From assembly GCA_003427395.1 (NCBI GenBank), contig BFEA01000521.1, positions 295,933-327,595 of the forward strand: DNA of 31,663 nucleotides, in the 5' to 3' direction. Under the pieces are notes generated by a model, which was given only the letters and a program-made list of their open reading frames with translations, did no database searches and was not told the DNA's origin. Shown piece by piece: positions 1-9,197 of the stretch; within the stretch, counting starts at the first letter, position 1; each line of letters opens with the position of its first letter. A program made the translations under genes and the position numbers. Source of the DNA: Chara braunii (taxonomy: Eukaryota; Streptophyta; Charophyceae; Charales; Characeae).

Positions 1-60
<60 letters not shown>
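1..60. repeat. (GA)n microsatellite at window edge
   Basis: A pure GA dinucleotide run fills the first 60 bases and probably continues upstream. Confidence 0.97.
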
Positions 61-62
<2 letters not shown>

Positions 63-65
<3 letters not shown>

Positions 66-620
66 TGCTGCCACCCGTTCTTTCGCCTTCCTCCCTCCCT
101 CCCTCCCTCTGTGGGGCTAACCTCCTCCCAGTTTCCGCCTGCCGCCTGCCTGACCTCCTACAGGCTTCTTTCTGTCTTGCCACCTGCTCTCCCTCTCCCC
201 GACCTCCTCCCTTCTCTGCCTAACCTTCTCCTGACTGATGCCCTCCTCCATCCGCCCTCTTTCCCCCTGACTTCTGCCCGAATCAACTCTGGCATTTCCC
301 TGTTCTCCCCGTATCTTCTCTCATCTCTGCCTGATCTCCTCCATCCCTTCATGACACGCCTGCCCTCCCTCCTTCCGCCCTGGGCCCTACCTCTGCCCAA
401 CCTCTGTCTGCTACCCCCCTGATTTGTTTTTGCCGCTTCGACCAGCTCTCCCTCCGCCCAACCATCTACTGTCTGATGCCTGCTACTGCCACCTGCCCTC
501 CCTCCGCCCTCCCTTCTGCCTTGTTTTCTACTGACTTCTGCCTGACCTGACTGCTTCATTCCCCCCTTCTCACTGCCATCTCTGTCGCCCCAACTCTTCA
601 CCCTTCTGCACTTCATCGTC
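63..620. repeat. Pyrimidine-rich degenerate repeat block
   Basis: A C+T-rich stretch with recurring ctgcct, cctcc and tctgcccaac-like words at irregular 33-52 bp spacing, between two (GA)n tracts. Its complement resembles the purine-rich 36-bp minisatellite at 9209-9388 (both use gggcagaa words). Open frames across it are compositional. Confidence 0.55.
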
Positions 621-627
621 CACATAC

Positions 628-636
628 GAGAGCGAG

Positions 637-710
<74 letters not shown>
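628..710. repeat. (GA)n microsatellite
   Basis: A GA run of about 80 bp, with two GAGAGC interruptions at its left end. Confidence 0.97.
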
Positions 711-712
<2 letters not shown>

Positions 713-907
713 CTCGGGAACCACCTGTCGGAAGAGGGGTAAGGGGTAAGTCGTGGATTGTCTCTGAGGCAACATGTCCTTTCATTCGCAAGGGTTGTCT
801 GAATCTCACAAATTGCAACGAACGGTTCAATGAATGTGAGGTGAAGAAGTGGTGCTAATATATTATCGGGAAGCATCTGTTTCACAGCAAGCAAGCCCAC
901 CGACTTT

Positions 908-1170
908 GTTCTTGCCAGCTAGACGTATGACTTTGTGTATGTGTGCATAGGGACCAGCCTTGACACCGCCCACGTGTTCTTGCCAGTTAGGTAATGACTT
1001 TGTGTATTCTCGCATAGGGACCTGCCTTGATACTCTACCCAGGTAAAGAAGTGATACTGTATTCTCTTTATGCATGTCTGACAGACAAGTAAGCCTGGCT
1101 ACTTGTCCTTGCCAGTTAGATGTGTGACTTTGTCTTCTCGCATAGGGACCTGCTTTGGTAATCTACCTGA
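908..1170. repeat. Three-copy degenerate tandem repeat, about 65 bp unit
   Basis: Copies begin near 908, 975 and 1105, each with cttgccag(c/t)tag, gactttgt and gcatagggacc followed by ccttgata-like text. The third copy is separated by about 65 bp that are not clearly a copy. Confidence 0.8.
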
Positions 1171-1220
1171 CGTGTATTTTAATAGATGCATGCGACAAGT
1201 TTTCTGAGTGCGAAGAAAGA

Positions 1221-1386
1221 TGGAGGCACAAGTGGTGGAGCATGTGGTTTAATTCGATACAACGCGCAAAACCTTATCAGCCCTTGACATATGAATGAAA
1301 TTCCTCGTGAGAGATGTACTCGACTTCATACAGGTGCTGCATGGCTGTTGCCATCTCGTGTCATGAGATGTTGGGTTAAGGCCTAT
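1221..1386 (+). pseudogene. rrn18: NUMT: fragment of mitochondrial small-subunit rRNA (rrn18)
   Basis: The stretch matches the universal SSU rRNA core: GTGGAGCATGTGGTTTAATT, then GATACAACGCGCAAAACC, CCCTTGACATATGAA, and ACAGGTGCTGCATGGCTGTT. The GATACAACGCGCAAAACC form with TTGACATATGAA is the plant mitochondrial version; plastid and typical bacterial copies differ there. It is about 165 bp of a roughly 1.9-kb gene and carries substitutions in invariant positions (for example GTTGCC for the usual GTCGTC, TTGGGTTAAG for TTTGGTCAAG). It is therefore a decayed nuclear insertion and not a working rRNA. Confidence 0.85.
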
Positions 1387-1733
1387 GGTACGGTGGTGGT
1401 AGGTGTATAATCTATGCATGTGTATGTTTACTTGCCCAGCTGTGGATGTGCAATGTTATTTGGGTTTGCATGCTGACAGTGTTGCAATACTGAAAGTCTG
1501 CAAGATTACAGTTCCGTTTTGGCGTTCTGCCTACAAGGGTCGACAGTGGTCTACCGTATTGGGGAATGCTCTTTGTGATTTATCTCCTGTCGTGGAAAGC
1601 ACTGGTGGTGCCTGACATGCGTTGAATTGAAAGCATGCAAAACTATTGCGAAGCCGTTGGCAAATGTATACTTTGTGGGCTCTCCTTTCCGTTATTGGTA
1701 CTCTGCTAACGACGGTTACTTGATTGCGTACAG

Positions 1734-1811
1734 GTGAAAACAGACACATTCTTTCCAGCAGACTTGCTTTGCCTTGCGAGCACTAATCCAGATGGGATTT
1801 GCTACATTGAG
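1734..1811 (+). CDS. ALA3: Exon 1 seen here: A domain, FPAD segment
   Basis: 26 codons, phase 0 at both ends. The acceptor is tacag before GTG and the donor is GAG|gtttgt. The peptide holds [13 protein letters not shown] and NPDGICYIE, the conserved start of the actuator domain after the VGD segment in P4 ATPases. The VGD part itself would be in an earlier exon, which I could not find in 1-1733. Confidence 0.93.
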
Positions 1812-4800
1812 GTTTGTGCACCTACCATCATCTGTCCTTTAACTGTATCAAATCCTGTTTCAACTGCCTTACCAAACTCTTTTGTGATCAGGTTTGGCCT
1901 CATGTGGTTGGAACTGCTTCCCATGCGACCTGCATCCTTCCTTCTGGGTGCATGTATTGGTCATAGTTGGTTGGCCAATTTGAAATTGGAATCGTATCTA
2001 CTGTCATTCCAAGGATTGGGTTTGGCAACCCCTGTCGGAGTCAAGCGAGTTTTTATTGAAATTTTGAATTGCATGAGCCGGTTCTCATTGTGTTTCGAAA
2101 CGGTGGTCCCTGTCTTGCTGTATCTCATCGCCTCCACGTCTGACCCCCGATTTGGCAAGTGGTCAGAATAAGCACTCATTTTGACTGGTGGTCTCACCAG
2201 TTCAAAAGTTAAGCTCTTGACCACTTGCCAATCCCTTCTGACATGGAAGACATTTACACAAAACCGTTGCTTCGCTCTACTCGACAGTCTGGGAGGAGCA
2301 TACCTATATGCTATGTGTCCTGTCAATTTGTGTGTCCCTCGTTCAGACTCAACCTCGGAGATAAGTTTTTCTTTTCCAATAAGCCTTAGGAAGTTGTTCA
2401 CAGGGGAAACTGCCTCAACTACTCGTGTTCAATCAACCTGGGAGATTGTTTCTTTTCCAATAAGCCTTAAGATGTTGTTCACAGGGGATTGTTTCTTTTC
2501 CAATAGTTGTTCACAGGGGATTGTTTCTTTTGTAATAAGCCTTAGGAAGTTGTTCACAGGGGATTGTTTCTTTTCCAATAAACCTTAGGAAGTTGTTCAC
2601 AGGGGATTGTGGCTTTTCCAATAAGCCTTAGGAAGTTGTTCACAGGGGAAGCTGCCTCGACTAGCTCATGAGCTCAAGTTCTTCTGTATACAATCATGTT
2701 AAGGGCCACCTGCTTTTCAAAACAAAGGAGAGAGATGTTTATGCAGCCATTTTGCGAGAATGCGGCCATGTGAGCTCTGCGTCTGGCGGGATGTATCATG
2801 TTCAATCAACCTGGGAGATTGTTTCTTTTCCAATAAGCCTCAGGAAGTTGTTCACAGGGGAAGCTGCCTCGACTCCTCATGTTCAATCAACCTGGGAGAT
2901 CGTTTCTTTTCCAATAAGCCTTAGGAAATTGCTCACATGGGAAGCTGCCTCGACTATTCATGTTCCAGCGCTGAGGTGAAGTGTCTGTATTATTCTAATA
3001 TAGGCCTTAGTAGGTTGTTCACAGGGGAAGTTGGTTTGACTACTGATGTTCCAACAACAGCTCTCAGGTCAAGTGTCTGTAGAGGCGCAACTTTTGCACC
3101 TCGTTTACGCTTTTGCCAGGACGTGCTGCAATCTACAGGAACTGTGGTCGATATTGTCGTTTGAGGTTTTTGCATTCACTAACCTGTGCTAGGTTTTGTC
3201 TTACTCAAGCTAGCTGAAAATTGGTGTTGCGGCGGTTTCTCGTTGTTTGTCACCTGAGCGTGGATGTTATATCGTGTCAAGTTTATAGCAACTTTATACG
3301 TTTAGTGACCTGTGTGACTTGTTGTCTTACTGCAGATAGCTGAAAGTTTGTGGGCTGTTTCCTGTGTCTTTCTTCTGCTTTGGCCTTTTAGACTATGAAT
3401 CTCGATGGAGAAACAAACCTGAAGATACGCAAAGCACTGGAAAGAACATGGGATTGCATTGCAGCGGATCAAGCAATGGGCTTCCGAGGTGCTTGTTCTC
3501 ATCCGTTAGATCCTTGTGCCTGCAGTTCTTGTGTCAAGCGGTGGTGAAAGTGATGTGTTTGTTTGTTTGTTCACATTGACTGCTCCTGGTGTTGGATGAA
3601 AATGGATGATGGTAAAGGAAGCAATGAGACTTTGATATCACGGAACTCAATGTCTCACAAGAAGTGACGTCGTCTGTAAGGGCAGTGTTTTTACCTCTAA
3701 AAAGGCTCTAATCATCTAATGGCTGTAGTACTTCTGTTCCATGCTTGCCTTACGGAATGTCTTGCTTTCTACTATATTGCCGCAACACCTACTTCCCACT
3801 ATTATACTAACTCACCATAAGCGGACAGCACCTGTGATTTTTTGACAGGAACCGAACTTCTGCTGTGTGAGGTCTGGAAATATTTATACTGGACCTATCA
3901 GGCCTACTGTAAAGGATGAGCCTGCAAGGCCTATTGGACCTGCCGTACAGTGCTTAATGGGTGGGGCTATAGTACATGGGACAGTGGGAACCTGGTCCCG
4001 TTCCCGAAATTGGAACCTCCATGGTGGGGTTCATGAAATCCTTCCACAAGTATTCACATATGGTGTGCACCACTCAATTTCCTCCTGTGCGCCCAGATCG
4101 TACTGAATGCCCAAGGTCAGCCACGTTGCCACTTGCTCTCAGATGTGTCAAACTCAGCTCCTGCCTTGTTCAATCCTCTATATTTCTGAATCAGTACCTT
4201 GTGCATGATCAACTGTGCTCGTAGAGCTGATCCCAAAAGTAACACATGCTGACTGATCACATATAAATAGGTCAGCCCTCCGGACAGTATTTGTAAACCT
4301 TAAGGGGGACATACTGTGAGTAACACAAGCTACGGTGGAAAGGAAAGGAGTGAGGTCTCGTCTTTCTCTAGTTTTCTAGTGGACGGGAAATGATTGTGGT
4401 CTTGTCTGTCTGTTGTTTCCTTGTGTTTTGCCTATTTTCTTTTCACGAATCAGGGCATGGTCACTCCTGTGCCTCAGTGCTTTTGCTCTTCTTCCTTGAG
4501 CGTGGAGATAGAGTTGGTCAGTTTGTTTGAGGTGGATGGGGAGTGCTAACCTGTGGGGGCTGTAGATGTGTGGGAATGGCAGTGCTTTTTATGAAAGCAC
4601 AGTAGGATGAAGAAGGTGCACCACCTGCTTTGATTTTCCATGAAAAACGTAATGGAAGGAAGAAGGATACCAACGGGCTTAGCTCAGTTCGTACATGCAT
4701 AAACTGTTGAAAAGAAGACCTGAGTTCGAATCCAAATGGAACCACATGTTCCTGAATTACCTAGGGCTGATCAGTTCGATATTTCTAGGATGTCGCCCTG

Positions 4801-7800
4801 GCCTAGCGCTGGTGCCTGCAACTGCTGTATGGTATATCCGAGGTTGTGCCGACAGTGGCCCCGTAGATGGAGAAGCAGGGGTTATGCGAAGGAAAGAAGA
4901 ACGTTGAGGCAGGAAGGGGTGGGTCCTCTGAGCACACACACATTTTAAAAAAAGGTGGGGGCGGGGGGGGGGCAGGGGGGGCTGCGCGGGGAGAGAAAAA
5001 GAGGATGAAGAAGGATCTGTATAGGGTATATGGTGTATGCAGCACAGAAGCTGTTCCTTCAGAGCAATCGGAAATTGCGTGCGGAGAAATTGGGAATTCT
5101 GCGTGGTATGATTTGCCCTCAATTATGCTGATCCTCTAGAGTAGGTCAGTTGTATGGGTGTGCCGTCATTTATAAATGGTTGCGTCTTGGCTGCATGTGA
5201 AGTGTTTCATCATAGGTTCACAGCGCTACACCTCTTATCTAGTGTGGTATTTAAATTTTGAACCTTCCTTGTTTTCCTGTTGGCAGGCGTTGTGGAGTGC
5301 GAGCAGCCAAACAATTCCCTGTACACGTTCACGGGAAACCTGATCATTGGCAAACAGACTTTGCCGATTACTCCTAACCAGATCTTGCTCCGGGTGAGCT
5401 GGATTCCTACCTTCTCCCTTAGGGACAAATTTCTTACAGTCCTCCTCTTTGTTCCGCAACGAAATGTAACTACCTCAGACTACCTGACAATACTCATGTG
5501 CCCGACGGGCCCCTTTGCATCCATCAGTGTTTTAATTTTTGTCATAATTCCAAACACCCATTCCCAGTTGCAACTTATGTCCTCTACTTGCTGCTAATTT
5601 CCTACTTATCATCTCTAATAATGTAAGTCGCAAGAGTATTCCCGAATTGCTTGTTCTCAATAGAATTGAAGTTACTCCATACAGTTTGATGGCTACCGCG
5701 GCGACCTTCATGGCCTGTTAAGCTTGATCTATGTGTCCATTACTTCCTTGTTGCCCTTCTCCTACAAGTGTGGCACAGACTTGACAACAGATCGTGCGTT
5801 GGCATCTTGCTAGCTTTCTGAGTAGAATGGGGTGCTGTCGTATGGTGTGGGTCATTCACTTCAAAAAGCAGTTAATCAATCATGCTGATGGTGAAGGGAA
5901 ATGGGAAGTTCAGGGGCCTGCCTTTTCTAGATGTCTTTTGTTTTTTCCCCCCCTAATAGGTGGTGTTCCAAGTTTGGAAGATTAGCACCGTTTCAATTTT
6001 GTGTGTCGTTTTACAGGAAAAAAGTTCAAAGAACAGGAAACCAAGTGCCCTCACTAAACAGGTTGGCAATGCTGTGTTTTTTTTCTGAGTGTGTGTTTCA
6101 CAGGGGTGCAGTCTGCGGAACACAGAATGTGCTGTTGGAGCCGTGATCTTCACAGGGCATGAAACCAAGGTAGGAGAGCAACCAAGGGTCGTGCTTGGCC
6201 TCTGTGTGCAGTGAAAGGTATAGTCTCCTTTCTTGGGGTCGGCATGGGACCTTGGTTGTCTGTGTTTTGCATTGGCCCAGTAGCATTAACTGTGATCTTA
6301 ACAGGGCATGAAACTAAGGTAAGTTCGTAACCAAGCGTCATACTTGGCCTGTGTGTGCAGTGAAAGATTAGTTTCCCTTCTTGGGGTCGGCATGGGACCT
6401 GGGTTGTTCGTGGTTTCCATTGGGCCAGTAGCATGTTGCATTTTCCTTGCTCGTGAAGAGCATGTTCAATGAGGAGGGAGGGGGATGGGGCAGGTAAGTC
6501 TTTGCATTTACATGCTTATCAAAGTAAGCCAGACTTTCTTTATTTTAATGCTTTTTTTGTTTTTGTTTTTGTTTTTGTACTTTTTTGACCCTACCCACCC
6601 TCCTCTCTTCAATCTTCCCGGTGCACCCCCACTCCCCCAACCCTACCTTAGTGTCTACCACGGAGGACCATCACCCTTCTACCATCTTGGCAGGCTGACC
6701 TGACTGGATAGTGGTTGCAGGCACCAGGGCTGAGCAGAAAACCCACTCCGCCCTGGTTAAAGAATTACTCGAGCGAGCCCTCTAGTGGGCATCTTGTCAA
6801 TCGGACCGGAAACATTGCAGATACTTTTTGTCAGAATTTGATACCTTCACGAAGTACTCCTGTTTCTTTCGGGGAATGCCTGGAAAAATTTTCTGCTATT
6901 TGGGGAACTGCTTTTAGGGCGTACTCGCACTACTGCTTAGGGCATACTCGCACTACTGCTTTCTCTTCTAACCAAATCAGTCTGTGGTTGCGGTCAGATA
7001 CATCCAGGAGAGCCCCACTGTGAGCACGCCTAAGTTGCACCATCTTATCTGTTTTGCAACTGGGTTAGGTACAAAGACCTGAAGCTTTCACCTGGAGCAA
7101 CAGTGCTGTGCTATGTCCATGTACACTCGCATCTGTTTTTCCACTATGTGAGAGGACAGAGATCTGCAACGTTTTACCTTGAGAGAGCACCGCTGTACCA
7201 TGGCCTTGGAGACTGCAGTTGAATAATGACTCATAGGTGGTGATCCTCGGTTCAAAGCCTAACATTGTTTCACTGATCAGTGTCTTGTACCGTACTGACT
7301 GAGCCATCTGTGTGTTGGCAATATGGTTGTGATGACTGGTTTTTAAACTGAAGGGCTGTCTCTGTCTCTGTCTCTGTCTCTGTCTCTGTCTCTGCCTCTG
7401 TCTCTGTCTCTGTCTCTGTCTCTGTCTCTGTCTCTGTCTCTGTCTCTGTCTCTGTCTCTGTCTGTCCTTTTTGTTCTGTGTGTAACTGTGCTTGCATGTG
7501 CATGTAGGTAATGATGAACACAATGGACGTGCCTTCAAAACGGAGTACGCTTGAGCGGAGGCTGGACAGGCTCATTCTTGTGTTGTTCTGCGTCCTTTTT
7601 GGGATTTGCTTCATTGGGGCCATTGGAAGGTTTGTGATTTCTGCCATTTGCCTGTGGTATAGGGATGACTTGCACTGCTGACACCTTTGTTTTGTGTCCA
7701 GAAAAGTATACAGTCATTTTGAAAGCAGAGATTGACGTTTGCCTGTCTCTTTTGCAGACTGTGGTAAGGTGACTGAAGTGAGGATTGACATCCCTGGCCA

Positions 7801-9065
7801 GGAGCCACTTCTGTGAAACGTTGTGCACTGTTTCTTAATACGCAAGATTATCCCTGAAAATTTGGTTGTTCATCCGTTTCTACAAACCTAGAGAAGATAC
7901 AAGGTTTTCATCCCGTTTTCTTTGAGAATGTTTTCCAGCACTACTTACGTGGTGTTGTTACGAGGGGGTGGACTATTTATATGGTGTTGTTGTTGTTGCA
8001 ATGGGTTTGTGCAAGCAGCGCATCGTTTGTCAGTGAGAAGTACTGGTACCTGCAGCTCCTCCAGGCAGATGAACAGTATAACCCCAAGAACCGTGTTTTG
8101 GTGAGCTCCTCCAGCTGACCTTTGTTTCCTTATGCGTAGAACTGTTTTTGGAGCAGGCAGGGAATGTTACCCTATTCCGTGATTGATTTAAGTAGTGGTG
8201 GTCTGAGGTTGCACGGGAGAGCTGTTATTGTGAGCTATGTCTTCATTCCTGATCTAATGTGGGGAACATTCTGTGCCTTCTTGAGTTGTGTCATGGAAGT
8301 ATGTTCCAGAGGGAAACCTGTTCTATTTCTGAGCTGTATTTGTGTTGCGAAAACCCCCTGTGAATGACTTGGGCGGGGAGGGAAAGCAAGAATTTGTTCA
8401 TTTGCCCCTGGGGCCCAGTGGGAACTGGTCATAGATCTATGGAATTATTTCGTAGGCCTACAGTTTGAACAAAAGCTGTGGAGGAACCCAGTCCTTGAAA
8501 AACTGGAAATTGACAGGTGCAACATTAATAGGCCACCCGATCTGGCGATGAGGTGGTCTACAAGTGCTGCACGGTGAAAAGGAAAGAAATCTTGGCCAAA
8601 TCTAGACCAGATGTACCTGGATCTAGCCCAACTCACCTGGTACCATCGTGTGTGTTAAGTTAGAAAGGAAAGTCATGGGCCTTGAAGGCCTTACCTGATT
8701 TTCTGATTGGGTGGTTTCATGCGGGCATGGTTCTACAGGCCTCTACGTGGCACACACCCGTTGCAGTCAATGAGAGGTTTCTGATTGGGTGGTTTCAAGT
8801 TATAACGTGCTCATTGCTCATGTTTTTTTATATTCCTTTGTCGCGGAGTGTGGCATGTCATCGGAGGTTCCGAGGTGTTGTTTTTTTAGGGTTTCTGTGC
8901 TCTTTCAGTGCTTATTACCTGGTGGTCAATGACAAGTAGGATGCTGGTCATCCTGTGGCGTGCTACTGTGTGGGTTGGGTTGGAATCACCCAGGCCATGT
9001 AATACCACCACACTCTTATAGTATCTCCTATAGTGGTGCCGGGGCATTTTCCTTTTTTGTTGCAT

Positions 9066-9130
<65 letters not shown>

Positions 9131-9131
9131 N

Positions 9132-9197
<66 letters not shown>

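Larger units (their letters stand above)
711..1733. other. Non-coding, probably intron upstream of exon 1
   Basis: No P4-ATPase exon is visible here. I looked for the VGD segment that should precede FPAD and found nothing. The stretch holds a short tandem repeat (908-1170) and the mitochondrial rRNA fragment (1221-1386). The rest looks unique and unremarkable. Confidence 0.7.
1812..3391 (+). other. Intron 1
   Basis: GT-AG intron of 1580 bp between phase 0 exons. Its middle is taken up by the minisatellite at 2340-3035, which is interrupted by a small inserted element. Flanks look unique. Confidence 0.9.
3489..5286 (+). other. Intron 2
   Basis: GT-AG intron of 1798 bp, phase 1. It contains a tRNA-derived SINE (4671-4810) and a G-rich tract (4953-4985). 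The stretch 3490-4670 shows only short irregular repeats and no exon. Confidence 0.9.
6170..7507 (+). other. Intron 4
   Basis: GT-AG intron of 1338 bp, phase 0. It holds most of the 149-bp duplication, a T-rich TTTTTG repeat (6549-6587), a possible minus-strand tRNA-like element (7240-7320) and a long (CTGTCT)n array. Confidence 0.9.

Noticed and set aside
63-422. Proline- and leucine-rich frame near the window start
   Set aside because: It is explained by the pyrimidine-rich repeat composition. There is no conserved domain.
1403-1615. Candidate upstream P4-ATPase exon (an RQW segment)
   Set aside because: It does not continue into a VGD motif or end at a suitable donor, so the exon before 1734 is probably outside the window.
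2340-3035. Regularly spaced repeats resembling a CRISPR array
   Set aside because: Units are contiguous minisatellite copies without unique spacers, within an intron of a eukaryotic gene.
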